From Anseranas semipalmata (taxonomy: Eukaryota; Chordata; Aves; Anseriformes; Anseranatidae), in assembly GCA_013399115.1 (NCBI GenBank), contig VXAA01000606.1, positions 351,793 through 415,792 on the forward strand: DNA of 64,000 nt. The letters are read 5' to 3'. The notes under the pieces were generated by a model. That model was not told the origin of the DNA. It saw only the letters and a program-made list of their open reading frames with translations, and did not search any database. This document shows, in pieces, positions 10,139 to 23,029 of this stretch (positions are counted from its first letter, which is position 1; each line of letters opens with the position of its first letter). The position numbers and the translations under genes are program-made.

Positions 10139-13100
10139 GGTAAAAAGGACACTTTTCTTGGTAAACTCTCTCTTAAAAAAGGGATTTTTTTTTGGTCAGA
10201 AAAGCATCCCGACTTAAACATTCCCAATCAGGCTCACTGTTCAGTGGTGATTTGTGCTGGGAGGACCAGCAAAGCTGAACATTGACAGTGCCACAGACCG
10301 AAATGATTCCCAGTCAGCCCACATCCTCCAACCTTCCTGGCCACCTCTGGAACCACCAACCTCAAAGCACAAGGTGAAGGTGGAGCATCCACAGAAACTG
10401 GAGAAAGAGAACAACCCCAAAACCATCCAGGATTTCTGCCCCCATCACCTGCAGAGGGAAGAGAAAACATGGTCTGTGTGTTTAGTCCACATGTCCCGTC
10501 TTTACCTCTACAGCCATTAAGTTGTTTCTTTGTCTATTTTGGAAAGCTCTGAGGGTCTCATAACACCTTTCAGCCAAAGTGTTTTTGGGTTTTCCTTCAG
10601 GGTCTACACGGCAAAATGAACATAAGATGAGAGTTCCATCTTCACTTCTCAATTTCAGGGGCACCTTTTGGAATTGGTCCCAGAAGTGTATCTGCAAAAA
10701 CACATCAGGGAACGTCCCCCCAGAATTATTTCTACTACACACGTGTTTAGAACCATCAAGCTGATCACTCCCTCTAAGTTGGAAAAGTACCATTAAATTC
10801 ATAGCCAGGCTTCCGTACAGGAGCAGTCATTAGTGCTCTTTTTGGCATCGTGCCCCTACCTACTGTCTGGTGAGAAACCTTGAGAAACACATCCAGATTC
10901 TTCCCTGGAAAGATGCAATAGTGTATGAAATCTCCCATGACAATAGTGATCCAGATGAATAAAACTAAATAAAAACAAATTTGAGAACTGGTTCCATCTC
11001 TGAAGGCTTAGGGTGATATATTTGTTAGTGTTTTATTAGTTCTGGCATAACGAAAAATAGTCTGCATTTAGGATAAAAGTATGGTTGTTACAGCAACAGG
11101 CTGCATTTTTGTGTTTGGATGAAACGTTTCAGTCTTGCTGGGAATAAGCAGATCGTTTTTCCCAGCTCCTCAAGAAATCAGTGCCAACCTTGTAAACTCT
11201 TTCAAATCTTCTTAAGGTACAGCTGATGCCAGAAACCCTATTTTCCTATGAAGTTACATTGCTATTCTTTTGTTCCAGAGGCCCAATGTCATGCTTTCTC
11301 TGTCTAATGGGTATTTCCTTTGACTCAAGAGTTCAGGACCAGGCCCAAAGAATAAAAGACATTTTCCCTAAGAAATCCACCCTCGTGACTGAATCCTGAG
11401 AGTGGATTTGAACCCCTTCTGTAAACATTACCAATCTCCTCAACTCTTCATAAAATCGTGTGTGAGCACATCTATGAGAAGGAACAGTGAGACTTTCTTT
11501 GGGAGCTCATGGTATTTCATTCTCATGGAGCTCAAGACATTTTAAAGGATGAGAAAGCCAGTGTAGTGTTTTTCTCTTTATTTGCAGTGTCTTGAATTAT
11601 TTTTTATGAAGTTATTTGTACATATTTCAGCATTTCCTGTTTGGGAGCAGACTTGAAGGCTGAAATACCATGAGAAAAACTTGTTATCCTGATGGCAATT
11701 TAGATCTGGCTAAAAGGAGGATGCACTTAAAATCCTTACAGAACTCCTATTTTTATCCAAGTTCTCCCCTGATTTACAGACAAAAGATTTATTCTGATTT
11801 GTGGACCAGATATTTTCTGATTTTTAGACCATACAGATATTGAAACTTTGACTCTTAACTGGACTTTGAGGTTTGGAGTTTCACTAGATAATATCTAACA
11901 CCTAGAATGTCAGAGTGAGATTAAGTGACTTTTGTACCAGGCAGATTTTAGGTTGGTCTAATCTGAAAGTAAATCCTGCTTTACTTTGTAGAAATGGTAT
12001 ATTCACTTCTATGTCCCACCAACCTATTTACAATTTGTATTCTATATGCTGTAGATGCTTTCAAAACCACTATTTTTTCAATGGTTTCTTATGTGAGAGA
12101 CCAAAATCAGGTATATGTAGATATATATTTTAATTGGCTCAGGGCAAATGAAAGAAAGCAGCATTGCCATCAACAGATGTACCACCAAACAACCCATTTC
12201 TGTCTAACTTGGTTCTTGGCATCTGTGTGCTATTTCTGTCAAACTCAATCAAACTGAGTGCTAATTTTTGAAGCAAAACCCCTATGATCATTTCACTTGT
12301 GATGTAAGCCAGATCTAACCTCAAGACTGTCAAAGGCCAGAAGTCAATGACCCAATTTGGCATGCCATGAAACCCCCTATCAGCAGCGAGGGCTTTTCCC
12401 GTGTCTCATTCCTACTTGTGTAGATTATTCATTCTCTGTGAAATTTATTACAGATACCAAATACAGTATTTATATAAAATACAGCCTGGCTGCAACTTCA
12501 AGAAGCTTTGGCTATGGCACAATGTGGCAAATAGATCCCAGGATATATGTCAGGTAAGAATAAAACCTCCCATCAATATAGGAATCTAACTTTACAATGG
12601 CAAATTGTTCCACTAAGCCTCAGTCCAACTACAACTGAGTGCTTAGAGTCCCATATGAAAAGCTTTAGTAAAAAATCTGTGCTTGGCTAATGCAATTATG
12701 GAACTTTCTCTAATTGCTCACTCACTTGGAATATAAAATGGTGTAATCTGAGTATTTTAGGGTCTTTCTACTCTGATTATACTTGGGGGCCTAGTGGGAC
12801 AAGATTTTGACCTAGATTTCTGCATTCACCTGAGATGAACTTGGGTTATGATGGTTCATCAGTGTTGGTCTTTGATTTCTTTTTCCCTTTTGTGTTCCTG
12901 GAGCAAGGAATGCAAAATCCTATGAGTGCAAATTTAGCTTGTGTTTTGCAGAACTGGTAGATAGTAAACCAGGTAAATCAGAGATTTTGGACAAACTGGG
13001 TAAGAGCCGAGCTAAATTTAAAAAAAAAGGGAGGGGGTTGGAAGGGCAGGGTGACTTCATCCACTGATAATATTTTCCTACCTCTCTTTTGATGAGCAAG

Positions 13101-14089
13101 TGCACTGTGTGATGAAGAAGGGGATTGTCTTCTCTCTGGGAATGTGTTTACTCAGGGTTGGTGACTGCCTGAAACCCCTGCCTATTTGGTCTCCTGAACC
13201 TGCAACCTCTTCTGCTTTTGCAGACTTCATCTTCCCCCATGAATAAGCTGTCTTTGGGGAAATTTTCTGAAGGCATCATCACCATTTGTTTATATTTCAT
13301 GTTTTTCAGGACAGCAGGAGGTTCACAGCCATCTCAAATGGAAAAGCCATCTTATGAACCCCATCTTGAATGGAAAAGGTGTAGAGATGAGGCAGTGAGA
13401 GAGAAAAAGAATAATAGACTTAGTGGTGGGCAGAACTAATAAAAAATAAATAAAAAAATACAGTGAAAGAGCTAAGTAAATATTAACTGCTCTGTGAGAC
13501 AGTCATTGGCTGAATTCAGCTCAAGTTGGTTAACGAATGGCAAGGTAACAGAATTTCATATTAAAAATCCCTCTAAGGAGCAGACACCTTCCAAAGCACT
13601 AAAAGAACGCAAGTACCTTATTAGTGCAGAAATTATTTAGTAAAGCTGGATGGAAAAATCAGACTAGGAAATAACTAATTTGTCCATGTTTTGGTTCCTT
13701 GCCCAGGCCCATTTTCTGACAGAATTTATTTAAGCAACATATTTCTGACAGATTTAACTGCAGTACTGATCCAGACATTGTCAGTCCCCTGCATATTTCC
13801 TTTTGTGGTTATTGCATATCCCAAATCCATATAAATAGAAGATATTTGCCTCAACTGGCTTGCACATAGTCTACAGTATGTAAAAAGTTAAGAGCAGTCA
13901 GGCTGTGATGGTATCAATGCTTTCTGGTCTCTAAACACAATTCCAAATGCACAAACCTATTTTTAGAATATGACATTCCTTTTCATTTTTTTCTTTTTAA
14001 ACTATAACCTTCATGAAAAGGCTGCGATGTATATTACAGCCACACAGGGCTGAAAAAAAATAAAAATAGTGCATTAGCAGTGAAACAAT
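10139..14089. other. No gene recognised; nearly 4 kb of unique sequence
   Basis: No repeat family, RNA gene or exon recognised. The frame at 10254-10520 (88 codons, plus) has a charged middle (KVKVEHPQKLEKEN), but the same DNA is also open on the minus strand, and no start context or splice signals support it. The frame at 13218-13439 spans a pyrimidine run ending in TTTTTCAG near 13309, which looks like a splice acceptor, but nothing downstream resembles a known exon. The remainder is AT-rich and featureless. Confidence 0.45.
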
Positions 14090-14710
14090 AATCCTGCTGC
14101 CAAAAGTACAAATATTCACTAATAACTGCTGCAGTCCTGCAAGCCCGGAGGAGTGCTTCATCTTATTCTCCTGGCCTGGTTTTTGACAGAGGGCTTCCCT
14201 TAAATCCGTCCGCCGCTCAGCTGTTCACAGCTCCCTGATTCACACCAGCCTGCTCTGCCAGCGCAAGCATTGCGCTGGTTCCCATGGCCAAGCTGCTGAT
14301 GCTCTTCATCACAGGAGGTCGAGTGGGGCATCAGGAGGGAAATTTATAGACAGATGGGCCCCCATGTTTGCTTTTCCTGAGGTGGTATCAGCTATGTTTG
14401 CTTATTACAGTCAAATAAATGCAACGGATGCTCACATATACACGCAAACGCCGGGTGTTCCCCAGGTGAACCCGGCTGTGGCAGAAGACCACCATAAACC
14501 GCACTGCCTAGACCTAAAGAGAGCGTCTATGAAATTAATTTGTGCTTTCAAATAAAAGGCATTTAATGTAAAACTGATAAATCCATTAAATGCATATTAC
14601 GGCTGCTGTTGCTTTATTCAGGCAAAAGATTTATTCATGGAACAGTTTGCTATTGCCTATGCAGTTATCAGTGAATAATGATCTGGTGGTTTCATGCCTG
14701 AATTCCAGGT
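14090..14710. promoter_or_regulatory. Strong candidate conserved non-coding element
   Basis: A 600-bp island with more GC and CpG than its flanks and no simple repeats. It includes a perfect hairpin (14258-14278), the CpG words CGTCCGCCGC (14207-14216), ACGCAAACGCCGGG (about 14441-14454) and GGATGC, then an AT-rich homeodomain-word tail (AAATTAATTTG, GGCATTTAATG, CCATTAAATGC, TGCATATTACGG) up to about 14600. A GC-rich core with a TAAT-rich shoulder is typical of developmental enhancers. No alignment was made. The plus frame 14364-14555 shows no domain. Confidence 0.45.
14258..14278. repeat. Perfect short hairpin with CpG-bearing arms
   Basis: Arms CCAGCGCAA (14258-14266) and TTGCGCTGG (14270-14278) are exact reverse complements around a 3-base GCA loop. 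The half-site TTGCG resembles half of the C/EBP consensus. It is too short for a microRNA precursor or an efficient terminator. Confidence 0.85.
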
Positions 14711-15300
14711 AGATAATAAAAACAAAACAAAGGGTTTAATGCATTTTATCTACTTCTCTTCCATTTCTACGTATGTGACCCCCCTGGAGAGCTGGAGGAA
14801 TGCAAATAAGGGCAAAGAAATTGGTCCGATACTGCAGCTCCTGCCTGGTTTTGTATGCAAAGTGCTGATGCTTGTAAAGCTGTGGCTGCTGTATTGCTGT
14901 AAGCACAGAGAAACTGTGTGAACACACCAAGTCCATCGGTATGATCTCGAAGCACACGTTTGCTGAGGTGCAATCTCCCCAGAAGGAGCCAGGAGTCCTA
15001 AAACCAAGTCTCCAATTGAAACTCCACCATGCACCCCATGGCTCCCAACAGTGCTTTGCCTTTCCTTTTGGCTCTGCGGTGTTTGGCTCCATACAATAGG
15101 GTGTACTGTCCATGTGGGTCAACCCTCAGCACATGCTCTTATTTTATCCACAAGTCAAGAGAGCAGCTGGGAGACATTGTGGTTTTCTTTTTCTTTTTCC
15201 TTTTTCCTTTTTCTTTGTTTGCTGCCCCATCTCTGACTTGGAGGGTCAAATCCATGGCAAGTTCATTTCTGGGCCAACTCTGCCAAATTATATGATGTGA
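14711..15300. other. Segment with several overlapping open frames, no gene recognised
   Basis: The minus-strand frame 15122-14736 (128 codons) and two others on the same strand overlap plus-strand frames 14694-14921 and 15029-15300. No known domain is visible. A pyrimidine-rich run at 15183-15219 explains a Phe-rich stretch in the plus frames. Probably non-coding. Confidence 0.3.
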
Positions 15301-16640
15301 ATTAATGTCTACTAGAGCTTAGAACAGCAAACTCTGATTTAAGCTCTTAGGTTGAACTTGTCTACAATTGTTGAGGTGAAAGGCCAGTTCATAGCCATTA
15401 ATTAACCTAATCCATCTCAATCTACTTTATTTTATACCTTTTAGGGTTTGTGACTCTAAGAAATATATTTAGATAAAGCAATGCTGTTAAAATCCAGGAA
15501 CACTGCTAAAAAGACTCACCACCCACCATTGGTTTATACTAGAGATCACTTCAAGCTTTTTTTTTAATGCTTGAAACTAATTTAATCATATATTTGTTAG
15601 TTAGTCCCAACACACAGACCAGTTTTCTATACAATTGATTCACATAGGCATTCCATTAATGTCAGGGTTATTTTTTGATTCTGACTTTTAGTCAGTTTGC
15701 AGTAATTTCATTAATAGACATGCATTATCATCAGACTCTCCCCATTTTTTCCTTCCACCTCCTCCCTTGTTGTAGCTCTAATGCTAAAACACACGAAAAT
15801 GAGGGAGTGCAATTACCTTGTGAAATCTGAACCTAAACATGACCCTTACATACAGCTTTTGGGGACTGGTGTGTACGGAGCAGCAAGCAGAGAATATTCA
15901 GAAAGAGTAACAAGGTTCAAGCTTTATCTAAAAGCATATGGGAATTTCTTAAGAGGATCTAATCTAAAAATAGGATTAAGACATATTACCAGATGTCTAT
16001 CCCCCAAATATTCATTTTTAAACTGAAGATATTTAATGACTGAGTAATATTTAATAAGTTATTAGTTGACCGTAGAGGCTTCTGAAATTGAAATTCCTTG
16101 GAAATGTCTATCACGATAATAATTAATAAAGATTTTAAAACAGCATCTTCATTGGAATGGTTTTCTGCCATATTATAGAAGCCCATTTTTTAAAAGTATG
16201 GGCTGTTTTAGATTTTGGGATTTTTTAAATAATATACAGAGAACTGAAACTCATGTGTGCTGTAACACTGAAATACCTAAACCTAAGTGAAAATGAGCAG
16301 AAAGTAATCATGAATGGTTTGAAATTTTATTTTTAAGAGTGAGATAAACATCTAGATATTTATCCATTTTTATGTGAACATTTCTATCCTGGCAAACAGT
16401 CCAGAAGTAAAGAGCAGGATGTGATGTTTAAACAAGATGCTGTTAGTGTGCTTTGTGTGGCCCTGCCTTGCAAGTGGCCCCTACGTTATAGGATACAGTC
16501 AGACAGCTCATTTAAGGTACAGCAGATCTTATTGATCTCAGCATCTATGAAAACCTGGAGCACATCTGAAAACAAGCATTTCTCAAAGATTTAAGTTTTA
16601 TACAGTCAGATAAATGAGGAGAAGCTGCAAAAATGCTAGT
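15301..16640. other. No gene recognised
   Basis: AT-rich unique sequence. The 81-codon plus frame at 15781-16026 has no recognisable domain. Confidence 0.5.
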
Positions 16641-16645
16641 GGAGG

Positions 16646-16696
16646 ATTTCTAGTATCGTCTATTATTTCTAGAAATTGTCATATTTCTAGAAATAT
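16646..16696. promoter_or_regulatory. Three spaced ATTTCTAG motifs, two of them perfect palindromes
   Basis: ATTTCTAG occurs at 16646-16653, as the 12-bp palindrome ATTTCTAGAAAT at 16665-16676, and inside the 16-bp palindrome ATATTTCTAGAAATAT at 16681-16696. The core starts at 16646, 16665 and 16683 are 19 and 18 bp apart, near two helical turns. TTCTAGAA fits the nTTCnnGAAn pattern of heat-shock factor sites. The factor is inferred and the motif array is directly visible. Confidence 0.5.
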
Positions 16697-16780
16697 GGGA
16701 GCGTGCAGATAAGCCCTGATCCATATTTACATTTGGATTTCTATCTCAAATTTTCTTATACATATCCACATTTGAACCTT

Positions 16781-16822
16781 GTTTTTTGTTTGTTTGTTTG
16801 TTTTGTTTTTGTTTTTGTTTTT
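16781..16822 (+). repeat. (TTTG)n / (TTTTTG)n microsatellite
   Basis: T6G, TTTG units, then T4-5G units in a G-and-T-only tract. Frames crossing it (16703-16930 plus, 16746-16961 minus) are low-complexity artefacts. Confidence 0.93.
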
Positions 16823-17539
16823 CTGCTAAAAGCTGGGATAAATCTGAAGGCTGGTCCCAGATGGAAGTTACCCACTCAAAGTCATGATGTAGGCCAAAGT
16901 CAGAGTTCACCTGAGACAGCTCATAGTTAACTCTTATGTAGACATGGTGTCTTAAGGTCAATCAAGAATATCATCCGACTATGTTTCTTGTGGTATTTGG
17001 ACATGTGTTTCACAGGGGAGAGGAATACCTAAAGAATTTAATGACAGAGGTTTTTATTTGGATTTATATGGATTTCCTCCCCTTTTCCCAGTTCTAATGT
17101 CACAGGTAGCTATAATTAAAAAAAAAAATAAGGTTTTAACCACTTTTATAATTCTTGGAATTCCTCCTGAAACAGAAGATTTTGTCTACCCTCAATAAAT
17201 TTGAGTTGCTCCTGGGGAAATTTATGTCTTTTGGTGGGCAAAGAAATCTGTAGTCAGACAGAGAAGGAAGAGATTCTTGCCGGGGCAACAGAGACAAAAA
17301 TGTTGGATTTGTGGAAAACCACAGAGCCCCTAATTATTTCCAGGTATTATCCATTGCCATAGCTAAAGAGAAGCTCTGAGAGGAGTGGTGATGGGAAGCT
17401 GAAGGAGCTGTGTTAGCCTTGTAGCAACACTTGGAAATAATGCTCCCTCCTTCCTTCCCTTCAGACCTGCTGGAGGCTGGCACATAAAACCTGAGGCACA
17501 GCAATGCCTAGGGGGGAAATTTAGCTGACGTGCTTTACG
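16823..17539. other. No gene recognised
   Basis: Unique sequence with a short A run near 17117-17128. I see nothing else. Confidence 0.5.
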
Positions 17540-17720
17540 GTTGTTGTTTTGAGTCACTGATAAAGCCAAGCACTAGAGAATAGTTTGTTTGAAGTGTGTG
17601 CGTGCTCAGTTCTGAGCAGGATGGCAATTATCAGTTTATATGCCAATCTGATAATCACAGCAGAGAATGACTGGCAAGTGCTGTGTTGATATTTTGGCTG
17701 AGGGATGAAGAGAGCCGTTT
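17540..17720. promoter_or_regulatory. Candidate non-coding element with paired GATA sites
   Basis: ATTATCAG (17627-17634) and its reverse complement CTGATAAT (17648-17655) face each other across 13 bp, giving two convergent GATA words. GTGTGTGCGTGC and TGATAAAG words lie just upstream. The arrangement would suit a dimeric or looped GATA-factor site. Flanks are of mixed composition. Conservation not tested. Confidence 0.35.
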
Positions 17721-18164
17721 TTTCTTCCCCTTCATGTACCTGAAGTTTTGGCTCCAAGCAAACATGGGAATCCAGTACACATCCAGGTTTTTATTGTGTT
17801 CTATTTTATTTTTTGTCCAGCCAGACTAATTAGTTATAGGAAAGAAAATATAGTGGAAACAAACATTCTTGGAGAGATCTTTGCATTCACTTTTTTTTCC
17901 TTCATCATTTGCCAGCCGCAGGCAGAATGATCTGCACTTGGCTTCTCAAGCCGGAAGAGAAATGAAAGATAAAGGGACAAAAAACTTTATGTGGGGAAGA
18001 GGCAGCACCTCATGCCTGAAATATTTTTGTTTTCATTGGTGAGAGGTAGAAGATGTCAGCCTGGTACTGGACTGAATGAAAACACTACAAGTATGCTGTG
18101 GTGCTCAGTGCCCTAACAATCAGCAATACCATCCCCCAAACAGGTTAGCTAATAAGAAAAATGA
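17721..18164. other. No gene recognised
   Basis: Ordinary unique sequence. Confidence 0.5.
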
Positions 18165-18300
18165 GGGCTAGTCCAGCAATTAACGTGCTAGTCTGAACTT
18201 GATAGATTTGAATTCAAATCCTCATTCCAGAAAACTGCTGTGCCATAAAGTTAGCTGCTTGAGACCAGATGCACAACGATACTTTTATGAACAGTAACAA
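18165..18300 (+). mobile_element. MIR-type SINE remnant, 5' part
   Basis: The sense head of a tRNA-derived SINE: CTAGTCCAGCAATTAACGTGCTAGTCTG corresponds to the A-box half, and TTGAATTCAAATCCTC (about 18208-18223) to the B-box half. A CTGCTGTGCC core follows. Both promoter boxes have decayed, so it is not a functional tRNA gene or an active element. Confidence 0.6.
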
Positions 18301-19879
18301 CAGATTTGCGTTGAAATTACAAATAGGAAATTTTTTAGGGATGGAGCATATGTGCTTGATTTTCAATGTGGACCTGGCCTCTAGTCTCCTGTTACTTGTC
18401 TGAGTTCAAATAGCCCTTTTCCATATCAAAACAGTATTTTAGAGATAAATAAATTAAAGATTACACAAGTATTACAGAGACAGAGACAGAAGTTCAGCAT
18501 TTCAGAGTGCTGGGTCATGTCAGAAAGACTGACTTATTCTCCCATGACCCAAACACTCGTACCTATGTATATTTATGAAATATGTAGCAGATTATTTTTC
18601 TAGGCTACCTTAGCCCACAGTCAAGGAGCTGAAGTGTGTCCATTTGCACAATATTCCAGCTTTTATAGTTACCTGGAGAGGCAGAGAAGTTTGGCAAAGC
18701 ATGTAATGCACGCTACATGGCTGAATGGCAGCTGTGACGACTATAGTGATATCACACGCACACTGCAGAAGTTAGGGAAGGAAGAAATGTGATAATAACT
18801 TCCCATTCATTGGAAACCTAGGATAACTGAATTTTCTGTAGGGATCTTTCTGAGATAGGAAATTCCTCTTAGAGACCACAGCAAACCTCCAAACATAGAT
18901 CCTTGAGTAAGCAGACTAAGTGGTTATCAACCAACTTCTTTCCTGAGACGTTTCCCTCACCACTCCTCATGAAGCTGCTCTACTCTGCAGTGAGTACAGC
19001 TCTGTGATAGAAATGGGTTCACTTGCTGTTCTGCAACCATTGTTTTCTAATAAATTAGACTTTTTGCATTACGCTTGAGACACAGGTGGTCCAAACTGGG
19101 AAGGAGTGGTGAATTCTGACCGTGTTATTATTTTATAGAACAATCCCCTCTTCCAAGGTTAGCATGGTGTGTATGTATCTGCCTGTGTGCACGCTCAGAG
19201 GGTGATTCTGATCAAAGCTATCACTTCTTGGCCTGTGTCTTCATGCTGACGCAATTTTGTCATGGCTAAGATGATGTTCTGGTATGGGTAATAAAAACAC
19301 AGAATAAAAAAGCTTTATTTGTTCTCTAGATTCCATACAATTTTGCCTTACACATTCTTTACTCTGGCCCTCTTCTTTCCATGAGTTGCCAAACTAAAGT
19401 TTTCTACTGGGCCATTAAAGAAAAAGTGAAAACAAAACTTTTATTGACATGAACACTTTTTTTTCCTCTCTGTCTTCACCACTGGGGCCTCAGTTAAAGT
19501 GACCTGAGGCTAAATAGGCTCTCAAAGAAAGCTTTCTTGCCAAAGAAATGTCATTGCTGTTAAACAGTACTAATGAATGCATAGATTTAGAACCTTATTT
19601 ACATTGAAATTTGTTTAGTAAGCCAACTTAGGTCTGAAAATTGGGACAAACTGTTTCCTCAATAATTTAATAACTCCAAAGACCTCGTCCATTTGGTAAA
19701 AGCAGAGTCTCACCATCCACTTACAAATGCAAAGTCACGTTTCCCAAAATTGAATAAAATGCTAATAATACAGCAGATCCACAGATCAGCAAGTAAAGTG
19801 GCTTTTAGCTCTGAGTTCAGCTGGAGACAGAGTGAATAACAACAGTCAGCTTACTCTGTCCTAAGCAAAATGGTTTTAT
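18301..19879. other. No gene recognised
   Basis: AT-rich unique DNA. The only structure noted is the 10-bp palindrome GTGATATCAC at 18746-18755 in a CpG-bearing patch. Confidence 0.5.
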
Positions 19880-20110
19880 TCCATCAATTGCCTGTGTTTC
19901 AAGTGTTTTGAAGGGTTCACATTTATTTTCGTAACCTCGCTGAATTTGGCACCCTTGCCAGTAGTGCTGGAACTTTCAAATTGGGAGCTTTTCATTGAAA
20001 CAGGCCAATTAACTCGCTCGGGTCACATTCTCTATATGAACTGCTTTTAATGGTGATCCGTACCACCCATTTTGTGGCAAACAGAAATCCATAAAGAAAA
20101 ACAAATTCAT
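19880..20110. promoter_or_regulatory. Candidate conserved non-coding element
   Basis: CpG words (TTTTCGTAACCTCGCTG, AACTCGCTCGGGTCAC, GATCCGTACC) and a homeodomain-type CCAATTAAC (about 20003-20011) occur together in a CpG-poor neighbourhood without simple repeats. GGGTCAC resembles a nuclear-receptor half-site. Judged by texture only. Confidence 0.35.
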
Positions 20111-23029
20111 TCCTTTCAGTGAGTGCTTTCCTGGGGAAGGCATATACCAGCTGGCTAACTAAATATGGGACACATGGACAAATAAATAAAATGTCTGTCC
20201 ATCATACACCTCCCAAAAGGTATTGCATATGCTTTGTAGACACCATAAACTTTATTTCTACAGCTTATGGACGAGTATTTCTGCAAAATCTGTTTTTGGT
20301 CTTTTGGCTGAGGTAGCTTTAATGCAGAGCCTTGAATCTTTGTCCAGATAGAAACTTCTCTACAGCTTAAAAAGTTTGGAGACTAGATTACAGCCTAGGT
20401 CCAAACTGAATTACAGTACAGTTTTCTGCTCTGTCCCTTAGGGACAGAACTGAGTTTTCTAGAATAGAGGCAACAGTTGCCATCTAAGGCATAAGTTGGC
20501 AGGAGCACTGATTTGGGAATTTATTCTCAGATGAAAGTTGAATACTTGACTCAATATATTATGAAACGTGCGGGGCCCTGTGAAACATAAAGCTACCTAT
20601 GCATACTCTATATTCCATTGTCATTGAGCAGATATAAGAAACCCTACCATGGAGAATTTGTCAGGCCAGACTTTGATGACAGCATGCACAGCCACCCATC
20701 ATTCTGGGGCTTGTGCTTTTCCCACTGCACTACACTTATGCTGAATTCCAGTCCCAACATTTATACACAGTCTTCTGCTACCATCATTTAAAATAGTGTT
20801 TTAAATGTAAATAAACAAATGCAGCCAGGCCTTTTGAACTCTTGTCTTGAAACTGGGGTAGCAAGGAAACAAGAGAAACACCAGTAATGTCTAAACATTT
20901 TAAATATGTCTGAAAAATGATATGCTGCTCCCATCTAGCAAACATTTCGTTGAACATGGCAGGTCTCAGTCAAACTAAGAGCCCCCAAACAAATCTACCT
21001 TTTTTCACTATAAACTATAAGGAAATACATTTTTTGAAGCTGAGCCTCTATCAGAATATGATATTACATGACACTGTAACCTTTTTCCCTCCAGAAAACC
21101 ACCCTTTATGAATAAAACATAGGTGACCTTTAAAAACTTAGCAGTTGTACTAGGTGATTGCATATTAACAAGCTTTTTGAGGAACTAGGACAGGCACTGT
21201 ATGTTTCAGTTAAGGATAGATAATAGAACTATTCAAATAATTTATTATTTTATACAATATAGGGAAATGTAAGAAAACTACCTCAACAAGAGTCTGCTTA
21301 AATTTTTGTAAGTATAATTTTATGTGGCTCCCCCCATTCATCTAAATTATACAGTCGATGTTAAATGAAAGACTTCCTTTTAAAGGACAAGCCTGATTCT
21401 CCTCTGCTTGAAGTTTCTGAACAGCTTTGGTTTGAGGCCACTTCGTAGACAAGTTGCAGTGATTACTAGGCATTTTTCATAGGCGATCAAAGGATGTCTG
21501 AAGCATTCTGTCCTTCCTTTGCCAAGAGGTATATGCATAAAGAGGACTCAGTTCTTTGGCTCACTCTGAGAAAGGCTCTTGACTTTATTTGATCATCTCT
21601 ACTGAAGCCAAATGAAGAAGAGAGTGAGTAGCTTCACACCTAGGAGAACATTTCTATGAAAAGGATCGTGACATTTATAAGTTCGCATAATTACACAACA
21701 TCCCTCCTTGCATAGGTCTTCCTTCATTCCATCTGCTTTCAATAGTTCTAGAGTCTAGTTATCTATGGTAGAAATTTAGGGTGCTATTCTGATGTTCTCC
21801 AGCTTTTCATTGGTCCATCATATTAGATTATCTCCTTAATTATGTATTTGGTGCATAGAGACCTGACAGATGAAAAAAGTAAATTGTTCATCATTTTTTC
21901 TCAGGCTATTTTTTCTACCTCTCCTGTTGCATGTGAGCAGGATTCCTTCTTCTACTAAAGGGCATAATGGTCATATACCTCAAACCATGTAAGCAGTCAA
22001 GTCCCCAGTTTAATAATGATGGAGTAATAGTTGTTATGAAGCAGCTTAGCCATTGCAGAAATCCAAATGGTTATATTAAAACACAATACCCATTGGGACA
22101 CTCCCTCTAAATTTATCAGCAGGAATCCTGGAAAGCTAAATACAAATGAAAAAGCTGATAAACCATGTCCCATTGTTTGTTTTCTTTGCATCATCTTAGC
22201 TATAATTGCCTTAAGGTGATTAGATGTTACTTCAACCTTTTGCTACATAAGCTGCTTCCTCTGAGTATTAAAACTATATCCAGGCAAAGAAAAGAAAAAA
22301 TCACTGTCATTCATCATTTCAGTATTTAGGTTGTCTGAAAAGTTCTGAAGCAGGAGTCTTTGGGTGTGTTGAGTGTGTCTTTCCCTGGTGTAGGCAGAGC
22401 ACACAGTGGTTTATCCTTTGAGCCAGTAGAAGGAGAGAAAGGGAAAAAATATTCCACAAGCCAACCTGATAGGTTTTCTCCAATGTGTCATTACTGTGTT
22501 TCAGAGCATCTGTGTTGCTGCCATATGAACTGGATAGGAACACAAAGTAATCAATTTCAGTTGAGAGCACTAATTTATCACCTTGCCATCTTTTATTGCA
22601 AGGTAGAGAAACTCTCTCTCTGTTTCTCTTCTACTTTCTAAATGCAAAATCAGGACAATAAAGAGCATTCCCCCTGCCCCGGCCCCTCCTTCTTCCAGCT
22701 TTTCCCTCTCTCTGTTTGTTTATAAGACCTTGTAATTAAAATAAATGTTCTAAGAAGCAGAAATGTACATGATCATCCTCCATCATTGCCTGTTAAAGGG
22801 CAAGAGCCATACCGGTTCCCGTTAGAAAATATACAGGAAAATTCCAAATTTTAGCTACTTCTGTATTACTAAGAACCTCCTCTTAATATGCACTCAGCTA
22901 TTCATCAAACCATGCCAGCTATAGAAAACAAGTACACTTTACTTCTTTCCTGTGAAAATGGAAAAACTCTGTTTCATTGTCCTATGCATAAATACGCTCT
23001 AGTGACTAGAAAAAACAAATGCCGGTGCA
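20111..23029. other. No gene recognised; about 2.9 kb
   Basis: AT-rich unique sequence. A C/T-rich patch lies at 22668-22712. The frames at 22319-22641 overlap on both strands and show no domain. No transposon was recognised. Confidence 0.45.

Noticed and set aside
13285..13440. Possible exon after a TTTTTCAG acceptor-like run
   Set aside because: No donor site or recognisable protein; pyrimidine runs ending in AG are frequent in this AT-rich DNA.
14258..14278. microRNA precursor or terminator hairpin
   Set aside because: Arms of nine bases and a three-base loop are far too short for a microRNA precursor, and there is no gene upstream to terminate.
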